This document shows, one piece after another, positions 1-10,639 of a stretch of 64,000 nucleotides of DNA. A program made the translations under genes and the position numbers. How positions within the stretch are numbered: position 1 is the stretch's first letter; every line of letters begins with the position of its first letter. This DNA comes from Coprinellus micaceus (Eukaryota; Basidiomycota; Agaricomycetes; Agaricales; Psathyrellaceae), in NCBI GenBank assembly GCA_951394405.1, contig OX596345.1, forward strand, positions 1-64,000, in the 5' to 3' direction. The notes beneath the pieces were generated by a model. That model searched no databases. It was not told where the DNA came from and saw only the letters and a program-made list of their open reading frames with translations.

Positions 1-164
1 AACCCTAACCCTAACCCTAACCCTAACCCTAACCCTAACCCTAACCCTAACCCTAACCCTAACCCTAACCCTAACCCTAACCCTAACCCTAACCCTAACC
101 CTAACCCTAACCCTAACCCTAACCCTAACCCTAACCCTAACCCTAACCCTAACCCTAACCCTAA
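1..164. repeat. Telomeric repeat array, (CCCTAA)n
   Basis: The window begins with 27.3 uninterrupted units of AACCCT, which is TTAGGG on the complementary G-rich strand. It is the left end of a chromosome: the C-rich strand reads 5' to 3' inward, as expected. There are no variant units, and the array switches abruptly to unique sequence at position 165. TTAGGG is the usual telomere unit of filamentous fungi, including most basidiomycetes, as well as of animals; the fungal assignment comes from the genes further in. Confidence 0.98.
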
Positions 165-3100
165 GAGAACTGGACGCCAAGACCTCCACCGTATCAGATA
201 TCCCAGTGCCCGAGTCCTCGGGGTCACTCGGACTGGTAAACCTCTGAGAAACCAAAAGCCCCTGTATGCCGCCCAGACTCAGAATTCGAGTGCCAGAGGG
301 TGGGTGGTGGTTAGACGTGTCGCACATTCAGGGGAATGGAGATGTGGTGGTCAGGAGGGAAGAGGTCGCGGTAATCGATGATCTTGCTTATCGGGCCAAG
401 AGGGGCTTCGGCGATTGCCGGCGAGATTCAAATCTCATTTCACACTGGGGAGGACCCTGGAAGACCGTGGGTCGTGTTCTTCTTCCTTCTAACACGACCA
501 CTATGGTGCCCGCGACGTATTCATCTGGGGACTTTCTACCTCGCTCGACATACACGCTTCAAACTAGTGGGGAACTAAAATGGGTGCTTTTCTCCACTCC
601 TCGAGCTACGACGGTAACACACGAGGACCGTCACCTCCCTCGTGTCTGCTCTGTTCTGACTGCACGGACTGGGATGACGAATAGTTGAAACACTTTGGCG
701 GGGCGATCCATTGAGTAATGCTCCTATCAATTCTGCCTCCTCGTGTCGCCAGCCGATCCTGAGCAACCTCGCCTCACGTCGACTCGCCCCTCTGCACTGG
801 AATTCCCTCGTACCTTCCGATCTCGCCGACTTGGATCTTGGTATCTATATTGTTTTGGACGCCCAACGCACTATCACTGCGTTTCCCCTTGCTCACTTTG
901 CCACCCCTCTCCCAGATCGCTGTGTCCACAGCAAAATCGGTGCTTTCTCAACGTCTCTATCGCCTCGGACACTCCAAGGCGTTCTGCTCCACTTACATTT
1001 GGAGCCCAATAGAGGCCCTCTAGTCGTCCAAGGGTTGAATAGAAGGATGTAAACAACCTGTTGCGGCGTAAATCTCAGTCCCGAACCACGATCCGGAAGC
1101 TAGAAATTGTGTTCCTCGACCCTCGACCCCGAACGAAAACTCACTTCGACAGCTCTGATCGACCGGTCGTGCTCTGTGAGACGTCCTGCACCTCTAAATA
1201 GGGCTCCGTGGTCCGGTCCCTTCCAAGCACTCGCTCGAGTCTTAGTTCGACGCACCAATGTACTCTTTCGAGCGCCATACCCTAAAGCCCAGATGCAAAT
1301 CCGTGTCCTCCCGTTTCTATTCAGATGGGGTACGTCTCTCAGTATCTGCCCATCTCTGAAGTATCAGATTAGTGTAACTCACCTACATGACCACCCCATC
1401 CAGCATACGGGCAAGCCCCGTGCGGTAATGCCCGCCTATGATCCTCCAATCCTCCACAATCCTTCCGAGCTTGACCCCGTCATAATATCCGCGACGGTGC
1501 CGTCTCCGGTGTCCCCATTGTTTAAAGACCGTAAAGGTCGTCGACGATGGAACAAATCTTGCCGCCCAAACCTCTAGATGCGTAGCTATGCCGGGGGAGT
1601 GTCAGCGTGTTTGAAGAATCGGGAAGTCGATATGAAAAGTCGAAGCACAGAAAGCGATCGACACGTAGCCCCCAGCACGGGCGACGACGTTACATCCAAG
1701 GTCGTAACTGATCTTCACTACGCCGGATACCTCCTACACGCTGTCCACATATGCAACAGCAGCAGGTTGGTATGAGTAGCGAAGGTTAACCATGTGTCAG
1801 AAATGTCTGGTCAGCGGTCAGCGGGATGGCGGAACGACGAACGTACATGGAGATACCGCGGCAGAGTAGTTCACCAGCCATGGACATGTGAACATGAACC
1901 CCCTAGAAACACCCTTCGGGCTGCTGATGAGATTCACATCTGAGATGCTCGCAGCGGAACAGAACACGAGGAACGTGGAGACGTTCGTCGTAAATCTCAT
2001 AGTCAAGGCGCTTGATAGAATGGATCGTCACGAATTCCGGAGAGTCAGCGGGGAGGTCGTCAGTCCGAGACCAGAAGTTGCCCCGAACGCAAAGTTGAGT
2101 GCGGCAATGATTTGACCCATCTCGTCGATCAAGGAAGTAGAGTCTAGGGCAGTGTCGATTCGAGGGCGGAATCGGTCTTCGGTTCGCCATGCCTTCCAAT
2201 AGGGTAGTAGATTAGACTTAGATGGAAGGGTGGCCGTGGTAGGAGGAACGCGGGAAGCTGTTTCGAAGCAGTGAAGGGGCGAGTTGGCCGCGTAGTGTAC
2301 GGGGTTCAACAGAGTCGCCCCCAGGCAGTGCCCATCTGGCGAATGCGGGTATAGACGCCTACGTTCAATTTTAGAAAGTCCCATCCTCCGCCGCATGACC
2401 AGGGAGAAGATTCGTATCAGCATTGGCGATAAGGCGATGGAGAGAGTCCGTTGTTGAAAGAAAAATGCGCCAAGCGTCATACGCGCACCAACGCGAAGGA
2501 CCATGTTAGAGTGGAGCAGGGGACGTAGGTGTTGGCCTTTGGAACGTGGATAGCGTCCCACATTCTGAACACAAGGAACCGGGGGGGGTGTCCGCAGGTT
2601 CAACGAGTCCCGTCAAACTAACATTCAGCGATATTTTTCGTCGTGGAACGTACGACGTTGGGTCGACAGCTCGTATGAGTAGTATACCCGGATGGCCCTC
2701 AATCATCACCAACGCCTGTTGGGTCGCTTGTTCGGGACACAAATTGAAACTGAAAGCCGAGCGAAGGGGTGCACTGGGGTATGCGACAACACTGTTGGAG
2801 GTGGCTTCCCTTCGACACAGCCCACATCGCCGCAGGGATGGATCGGGATTCAGAAAATGCGGCGCCGTTCCGAGTGTGGAACGAAGAACACTCGTGGGCC
2901 CACGGTTGTGAAAGGGGCGACAGCACGATTGACCTGCATGTGGGTATAGCGTCCACGGGGGGGTTCAGGCAGCATCGAGGGAATGGAGTCGTTGGCGAAG
3001 TAGTGTGCGTGTGGTGATGTCCGACAGAGGGTCCTCGCTTATGCCTAGAACCGAACTATCGAAGTTCGGAGCAGGCACTGGATAGGCAAGGCGATCTTCT

Positions 3101-4305
3101 TATGAGCGCCTACAGTTGGGGACATACCCATACGCGAGACAGATTGAGACAGAGATCCGGGAGAGGGAGAACTCGGCGGAACTGGGGTCGCGGGAACTGG
3201 ATAGGCCGTGGTGAAGGAACGATGTGGGGTAGGTGGCGCAAGTCGAAGAACTTCGGGATGGAGCCCAGGAATCAGGCTCTGCGGTGTCATGCAGAGAGTA
3301 TCCACTCACCATCCACCCAAACCCAAACCACCCAATTGCTCATACGCCGCGCATCTTTCGACCATCACCCAACCCGTTTTGCCATCGTCGAGCGAGCCAG
3401 ATTGATGCGATTCGCGTATCATGCGCGCGGTCTTGGCAGGATTATCGGTTTCTATTGGATCTGGGGTGTTCCCCAGTCAACTCAGCCAAGGGATCGGGAA
3501 CATGGAGGAGAACAAGGAGGAGAGAGATCAACATTCCCTGACGCGGCACCGATTGAGCAAACTCCGAAAATTCACACACGCCAACGTGAATAGGGGGGCT
3601 TCGACCTCCTGGCAGATGGAAACGTGAACGATTCAGATGAGACCCCAAGTTTCAATTACACGTTTCAATCACGCCTTTCTGTGGTTCTTATTCAGTAGGT
3701 TCGCCTCTCAAAAGCGCACCAGAGCGAGCCACAAGAAGCCGCAAGGCAGCGGAAATAATGGTGGAAATTCACTACGGTTGGGAACATGCAGTGGTCAAAC
3801 GAATACAGGGTTGATGCGCGAGAGAGAGTGAGGCGGCAGGAATGAAACCGTTGAAATAGAACTGTACAAATTACATATCGAAATTAACATCCAATCTCCC
3901 CATCTACGCGTGTGGGTACCGACCCGCCGTGGTGAACCCTTGCGAGATGAGCCCGAAAGGTAATCCCGTAGCTCACTTAGGCAAAATCTACTGAGTAACG
4001 GGGTCAGAGCCACAGATCCGTATGTCCTGTGACCTACGGTCGGACCTACAGTTGAAAACGGGAGGTGTTGTACACACTCGCGGGGCGTTATAGTCGCAGG
4101 GAATCGTCAATCCCTCTGCCTCATGAGGGTAGTACACAATGGCACTTGTGGGGAGTGTTGAGTGGTTGCGATCGCGAGAGGCTACGAGACGACTGGCGGT
4201 CCCCACAGACCACCCACAATACTGAGCCTTTATTTACGGAGTGCGCCCTTCCAATTTAGTTCCCCAGTCTCCCTCTACTTCAGCAAACACAAATCCTTCC
4301 TCACA
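165..4305. other. Telomere-proximal stretch without a confident gene
   Basis: About 4.1 kb of unique-looking sequence. Several short frames are open on both strands, but none combines a clear start, splice sites and a recognisable domain. The most coding-like patch is on the minus strand around 1903-2200, where two different frames each hold plausible protein text; it could be a decayed exon. No satellite, long tandem array or helicase was seen next to the telomere. Confidence 0.5.
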
Positions 4306-5125
4306 ATGAGCCGGGTATCCATCTTGGATGGGGGAAGAAACGTTCACATCGCGGGGGGAATGAAGGTCGTGATATGCGGCCGCGACTATACCACTCACAT
4401 GCGCACGGATGTCCATAACACTCCCTATGGGAGCGCATCGGCGCAGGACAATCCCACCGGCTACGATAGTATCAACTGTAAGTCCCTCTTCACTTCGCAA
4501 CATGGATGTCGACCGACCCTACTCGTTTAAACCCAGCCCGCACACAAGGTGTCCGCCAGGTAGCGGATGCGCCACGCCTTTCAGATGACCACGGTACGCA
4601 GTATCCCCATATTCTGAAGCCCCAACTAACCTGATCATCTGTATGACAGGGGAGAGTACCGAAAGGTCACTGATTGGTCCCCAGGCTCCAGAAGAATGGA
4701 ACGACGCCCCACTCGCAGACTCACCTACCACCTCAGACCAGGGAGGCCACTCTGCTGGAGTCGACATCCCCCACCATCTGCGTCAATTTCGAACCACCGC
4801 TGAAGCAACACAATCGGTAAGCCCCCAGAATAGCGCTAAGCATCGACACAGCAATACTTGTCCCGAGAGCATGGGCCAGTTTGGAAGAAGTGACATACAC
4901 CAAGAATCGACGCAGGGGGATAGGGTGCCATGCCCGGACTCTAGGCTCCAGTTCACTTCCGAATCGCAATGCGCGACATCGCAGTCCACCACCGCCGATT
5001 CGAATACTTCGAAATTAACTCCTCGTCATCAATCCCTGTCATCGGCTGAACAAGATCCTCCGGACGAATGCGGGAGCGATAGATCGAGCGAGGGTGAGAT
5101 CCGCGATACAGGTCGGGAAACGTGA
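4306..5125 (+). CDS. Unrecognised three-exon gene, Ser/Thr/Gln-rich protein (about 234 aa)
   Basis: I do not recognise a domain. The model has exons 4306-4477, 4537-4593 and 4650-5125. Intron 1 (59 bp) is GTAAGT...CCCAG and intron 2 (56 bp) is GTACGC...GACAG, matching the other introns of this window. The 57-bp middle exon is exactly in frame (phase 1 on both sides), so the gene is open with or without it. The N-terminus (MSRVSILDGG...) has short hydrophobic/Gly repeats followed by GRDYT. The last 150 residues are hydrophilic and rich in S, T, Q, D and E, so probably disordered. The ATG at 4306 is chosen because the upstream in-frame extension to 4162 is not protein-like. It stands alone, with no close neighbour. 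Function unknown; the main doubt is whether it is expressed. Confidence 0.55.
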
Positions 5126-8100
5126 AGAGAGAACAGCGGCGCGTGGCACCGAGACCCGGTTGTCTCCTGGTCATCTGCAGAGCGGGAATTCAGCGCATAA
5201 GCGGACTTCTTATGTATCCCGACGAGTAGGACATAATCGCACAGTCCGACACGAATGAGACGTATGAGTATGTCGCCTCCTAGAATTGTGGCAGTGGATC
5301 GAATACCACTAGACGCAGCGATCGAGTAGGTCTGACCGCTCGATGTTTACTCACACCTACCGTTTGAACCGTTCGGCCTCCAGTGGTCTAGCTGTCCATA
5401 GAACCCAGCTCGTGTCAACAATATTCTTGTAATCCTCTGCCGCGAGATCAAATTACAGAGCTATTCGAACACGTATCTCTCTTCGCGGAGGTTGTGTGAC
5501 TGGTAGGCTAGTGCTCTCAGGAAACTGCGCCTCCGATGCACCGATTGGCTTAACATACCACATTCGCATACAAGGTCGTTAAATTGAATCGCGATTCCAA
5601 ATTCACTGCGCTACTGTACCACGACGAGAGTCAACGTATAGCAGACAGCGGTTTGGGTGACTGGGTGTGCTGGGAGATGTACGATCCCAAACCGTTGATG
5701 CAGTACCGAAAGGTTCGTGAGGCTAGACAGATCATTCAAATGCACCTGGTGTGCTACGTCGACCTGACCTCCGCCCTCTTTCATGGTTAACCACTTATCG
5801 TGGAGTCGATGAGCGACCCATAGATACGCCGGAGCGTGTCTTCAAAAGCCCCACTCGCGCTAAGACTCGTAGGAAGCTACGTCCCTCCGCCGAGCGCTCG
5901 GTCCACCATGTACATCGACTGTCTTCCCCCATCTTCGTTCCACCGCCCGAGCCTCTCCCATCAGTGCCTAGAACAGCCGTAAACAATAGACGAAACGGCC
6001 AGCACTCTGGGTAGGGGATATCCCGACGGTTCAGGGAATGCAATACCACTCATGCCATCGACGCCCCCCACCCAACACACCGCTAACCCACAGATAGCAG
6101 AGAGCTGCAAGGCCACCAGGGCTCGTCACTCTGTACCTAGGCGGAGCTCGAGGTACCGACGAGATCATGGCGACGTTAGCGTTCTCGAGAGTGTGAAGAA
6201 AGGTTAGGAGACGGCAAGGCATGGGGAATGGCGCAACCTCGACGAATGCACACCGAACCAAACTCAATTTCGAAATCGAGAGAGAAAAACGAAGGGCATA
6301 ACATATGATACGTCAGAACGAATAAACACGACCCCCTCGGCTCGCTACACACGCAGCGCCCGGGTCGCCCTCCCTTGACGAAATCGCCGCTCCTCCTCCC
6401 CCCACGCCATACAGCGAGGAATCTGGCCAAATATTTGGGTTCCCACCCAAAAGTCGGGTCTACTGCGCGAGATACAGAGGATCCCTGGGGACTGGCACTC
6501 CGTCGAGAAAACGCAGCGCAGATTCGGTTGAATGGACTCCTCGACACATCCGAGCGGTGATCCGTAAGAGACGTTAGATTTTGCGAGACTCTAGCTAGGG
6601 AGGTCAAGGGGTGACTTTCACATGGAACGGAGAGACGTTCGAGTAAGCGAAACGGTATCCTACGGACCTGAAGGAAGGTAGGTAGAGACGACGCGAGTAG
6701 GGACTCGCCGAACTCGATCATCACCGCCCGGCGAAATGACCACCACGACAACGCGAGCTAGGGGTATCTGAAAAAAGGCGCGTCAGTTATAGCTATCCAC
6801 ACTGGACGTTGGGAAGCGATATGAAAGGTCTCGTGAAAGCGAGTAGAGCGAGATAACCGCTGAGAAACACGGGATGAAGGGCCCGAGGCAGGAACGAGGA
6901 GCAGCCTGATTCTGGAGGGCGATGCTGGGAGGAGTCACAGGGCCGACGCGAGGAAATGTAACAAAAGCGAAAGAAAGGGAATAGAAGGTTCCAAATTGAA
7001 GGGTCGAACCCAAGCACAAATGAAATGACGGACCATGCACTAAAGATCTCATTCCAATTTCCACTCGATCTGGCTTGCAGGTGGGTGATACTCGCCCTCG
7101 TGCTCATCGCGCACATCGACGACCACCCCCCATCCCCCTCCCCACCTTCGTTATCCACAATACACTCCTCCCATCCCACAATCCCTCGGCCCAGAGTGGC
7201 ATCCATCAACGCCGGCCCTCTAGTCTCGGGGCCTGCCATCCACCGATCCATTCTCTCTTCCACGATACGCCCACCCTGCCGAGCCTCCTCCTCGTTCCGA
7301 ATACTGCACACCATCCAGCCCAAAGGCCGGGTGTGCGCTAGGTATCCGTGCATTTTCTCTCCGTGCCTTACCCGTCTCAGGGTAAACGGACCTCCCCCCT
7401 TCGCTCCTCCAGCATATGCCGTGATAAAACGACCCTGCTACCCGATCGTAAACGAATTCGACCAGACAACCTCTCCCTCTCTCCCGGCACCAACCTGTTT
7501 CTCGCCTCACTCTTCCCAAGGGAAGCATCCAAGGTTAACATTCGGAAGGTCCCCTCCGGCCCCGTGTTCGCCTCACCGAACCGAACGACTCGCCCATGTT
7601 GAAGAGTCGTACGCGCAAGGCCGGATATGTTGAACATCGATGATGTGGAGGTGGAGGGTGACGAGACCCCCGTCCGTCGACGCAAGACACGCTCAAGATG
7701 TCCGGCTCCTCGTGGTCGATACGGGCGGGATACAGGCACACCTGTTGACCCAGAGGCGAACGAAATGTCCCTCGGGATGCCAAGGGTCGAATCCTCAAAG
7801 TGCGGATAGCTCGAGGGATCGTCGGTGTATGGGGGAGTTGTACGGCGGTTCCAGTCGGAGACAGAGACGAACATGGGTTAACGGGCTTATGCATGTCTCC
7901 CGAGAATTGGTGTTCTCTACGGTTCGTTATCGCGTGGAGGATGGATGGAAGGGCCGTCGTGGCGGGGAGGTTTGGGGGCTGGGATGGATCGAAGCGGCGG
8001 TTGGAGGAGCGCAGGGAACGCGGAGACGGAGGTCGGAGGGGCGGGGCCGATCGAAGTGGTGGTAGGAGGGCCAAGGGATCCCCATCGTCGAGCCAAAGAC

Positions 8101-8921
8101 GAAAGGCAGGGATGTCCAAGGTGAGCGAGAGGCTCAAAGGCGGGTAGTCGGTAGTCGTTTGCTCGAGCCAGGAATTCGGGTATCGGACTGACGCGGAGGG
8201 GGCTGAGTTGCAGTTGAGTGTAGCGGCGGAGAAGAAGAGGAGCGTGTCCCGGAGAGGCGTAGTAAGAGGTGCATAGGTGGGATGGAAGAGAACGCGGCGG
8301 GGAGAGGGTAACCGGGGTTTTGATGACTATGGCGGGCGTGTTGATGCTCGGCGCCCCGGAGAGGCGGGATGGATGGACGTGGAAGGCGTGAGCTTTCGGG
8401 CCATCGTGTATGGGACGGCCGTTTGGGCCCGAGTGTGGGGAGAGGTTGGTTTCGCCGGGGACAGGAGATGGAACTGGCGAAGGAGCGCAGAATAATGAAT
8501 GAATGGATGGGTGGAAGGTGGGATGGGTGGATGGGAGACAAATTAGGCGAGAGAGGGGCGGGGGAACGGGGTTTGTTCAGTTTCGGTTCGAGGTACGCCG
8601 GTAGTGAATGGAACTCACTGCATCAGGGGACCTCAATGATAGTGGGACTGCACCAACGAGGACAAACCAGCACGGGGAGAGGAGGTCGAGTGGGGTTACG
8701 GGTCCATTCACGAAGGCTCGATCAGACTGAGAGGGCGGGGAGAAAGGAGAAGGCTACGCACTCATCGTATACACCCTCTCGAATCAATCACCGCTCGAAT
8801 CGCTGCAGCGTACCACCTCTTCGTCATGATTGGCATCTACCTGTTCCGATGGTCGGTTTGTCAGTACTGGCTTAACTACCAAGGAGGGCGGGTGGATGGT
8901 CTGAGTCGATCAAGCATACCG
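5126..8921. other. Gene-poor stretch with a strand-biased purine/pyrimidine region
   Basis: No confident gene. From about 7.1 to 8.55 kb the plus strand switches from C/T-rich (7.1-7.6 kb) to strongly G/A-rich (7.9-8.5 kb), so both strands have long but low-complexity open frames (P/S/R-rich). The minus strand of 7.9-8.5 kb resembles a fungal pyrimidine-rich promoter. The frame beneath it (minus 7377-7874, 165 codons) is open but unrecognisable, so I did not call it. Confidence 0.4.
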
Positions 8922-8999
8922 AATGGTAGGAAGGGAGGGGTGGAATACGACGAACAGGAGAATGGTAGGAAGGGAGGGGTGGAATACGACGAACAGGAG
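8922..8999. repeat. Two exact tandem copies of a 39-bp unit
   Basis: Positions 8922-8960 and 8961-8999 are identical (unit begins AATGGTAGGAAGGGAGGGG). The unit is 13 codons long, so the duplication keeps the frame of the open frame that spans it, but that frame has no other sign of being a gene. Confidence 0.95.
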
Positions 9000-10020
9000 A
9001 ATGATACGCACGAGAGATCCTGGTGAAGTTTGCGACGGTAGGTCGGGGTTCGTCTTGCCCTCCACTTCCTAATTCTGCCCTACGTACAGTCCCCGCGTAC
9101 CCTCAAAGTGAGAACGAGAAAGTCTTCAGCCCTGTGGTCGTTGTAGTCGCCCGTATTGTCCTCGAACTGCGGTATCCGCCATCCGCGTACCCCTTTCACG
9201 CTCTCTCCGTTGCTCCACCTTGGGTATTTTTTCGCCATAGATTCCAGATATTACGTTCGTCGTCCGATGAAGGTATACTCGAGCCGATTACAGTGGGGAC
9301 AGGGGTACGACGAGGAAGAGGAGATGGTTTGGAGATGGTGGTTGCTGTTCAAGTTCATGACACAGGGGCTTCGCTATGACGCAACAGCACGTGTTCTCCC
9401 GGCGCGGTCAAGCCGGGGTTAGGGGCGTTCAGCCCTTCTCAACCCCGCCCCAACCCCGTAGCATCGATGGGCCCTCAGTGGATGTCAGAAGTACTATGGG
9501 TGGACGAGTGACCACTCCGAAGGAAGGAGGAATCTGAAATTTCCAGCTACGAACTATATCCTCACAGGAGCGAGGCTCGAGTCGGCCGTTGCTCTGAATC
9601 CTGTCTCATTGCGCAGTGTCGTCGCTGGCGAGTCTTTTATCATATGGTCGGAACATCACAGTATGGTCAATCGAGGACATAAGAAGCGCAATTAAGAAAC
9701 GCTCGTTCGTTCCATAGGTCAAAGTTTCTGGGGGCGCGGAAGGCAGAAGGGTGGTATCGACAGATAGCTAGCCATACTTGGAGCCCACGAAGACCTATCT
9801 TTATTTACTTGAACTGAGGTTAGTGTCATGACATATACGGAGGTCCATAGGTACAAAAGAAGGGCAGGGAAGAAAGCAAGGAAGCCGAAGGTATGGTGCA
9901 AATACAATTAGGGAGTAGGTAAAGCTGATGCGCAGTCGCTGGATAATCTAATTGGAGAAAAGACCCAGGATGGTAAAGTCAGCTGGAATCCATCCGTAGT
10001 GACGACGACGAGATACGTAC
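9000..10020. other. No gene seen
   Basis: About 1 kb holding only short open frames. The plus-strand frame at 9023-9379 starts with ATG but shows no domain and no splice structure. Nothing else is visible. Confidence 0.4.
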
Positions 10021-10389
10021 CTAGGTCAGCGGGCTGAGGAGATCGTCATTCTCATAGCTCATGGAAAGCTGTACCAAACTCCCAGTATTCTGCCCCTGCA
10101 CATGTTCAACTACTCCTCTCAGGGACGATCGAAGATCCGTGTTGACGACGAGGGTTTGGACGCGACCAAAATCGAGCCTTAACAGCCTGAGCGCCGCGTG
10201 CACGGCCAGATTCTCTGTGATCCTGCGCGCCCAGCGGTCACGTTCGTTGCTGGGATGGTTGACGATGGAGACTGAGAGAGGGCGTTGGTTCGACCTAGCC
10301 AAGTCGTCGTTCAGAGTCGAAAGGACGTCGGCCAGACGGGGCTCGCCGACGTTGACGGTGATTGGCACGGCTCGCGGCAACGAGGACAT
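10021..10389 (-). CDS. Small LRR/F-box-tail-like protein or fragment (122 aa)
   Basis: The frame from ATG 10389 to TAG 10021 encodes alternating Leu/Val-rich strands (for example LLRLDFGRVQTLVVNTDLR and LVQLSMSYENDD). These resemble the C-terminal leucine-rich part of basidiomycete F-box proteins, but no F-box is present. A TATA-like GATATATGG lies at about 10625-10631, followed by a CT-rich leader in which GTACGC...ACGCAG could be a 5'-UTR intron. The stop codon overlaps an excellent donor (CTAG|GTACGT), and a CTGAC branch plus TTAG acceptor follow about 80 bp on. The TAG may therefore be a C-to-T change of a CAG that ended an exon, making this a broken larger gene. Weak overall. Confidence 0.4.
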   Translation of the reverse strand: MSSLPRAVPITVNVGEPRLADVLSTLNDDLARSNQRPLSVSIVNHPSNERDRWARRITENLAVHAALRLLRLDFGRVQTLVVNTDLRSSLRGVVEHVQGQNTGSLVQLSMSYENDDLLSPLT

Positions 10390-10639
10390 CCTGGCGAATC
10401 TGCGTAAACGAAAACCTGAGGTGAGAATCTGAGGCCGCGTTGCAGGAGATGAGCGTACGTGTGTGAAGAACGACTGAGAGTTTGCAGAATGTGGACGGCG
10501 ACGAAGGCAAGGCGGAGTAAACGTTGGCGTTCGAGGGAGTGAGAAACGAGGGAGGGAAGGGCAGGAGACGTAGTGGAGGAAGGATGGAAGAAGGCGAGGC
10601 ACATCACACCCCGTTTCACCCCCCATATATCCCACTCGG

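Noticed and set aside
1..164. Possible telomere-associated retrotransposon or rDNA next to the telomere
   Set aside because: The sequence after 164 has no reverse-transcriptase text, poly-A tract or rRNA similarity that I can recognise.
266..688. 140-codon open frame next to the telomere
   Set aside because: It has an ATG but no domain, no promoter and overlapping frames of equal quality; telomere-adjacent non-coding DNA is more likely.
6176..8541. Long overlapping frames on both strands at 6.2-8.5 kb
   Set aside because: They are low-complexity (P, S, R, G) by-products of a purine/pyrimidine strand bias; no start, intron or motif distinguishes one strand.
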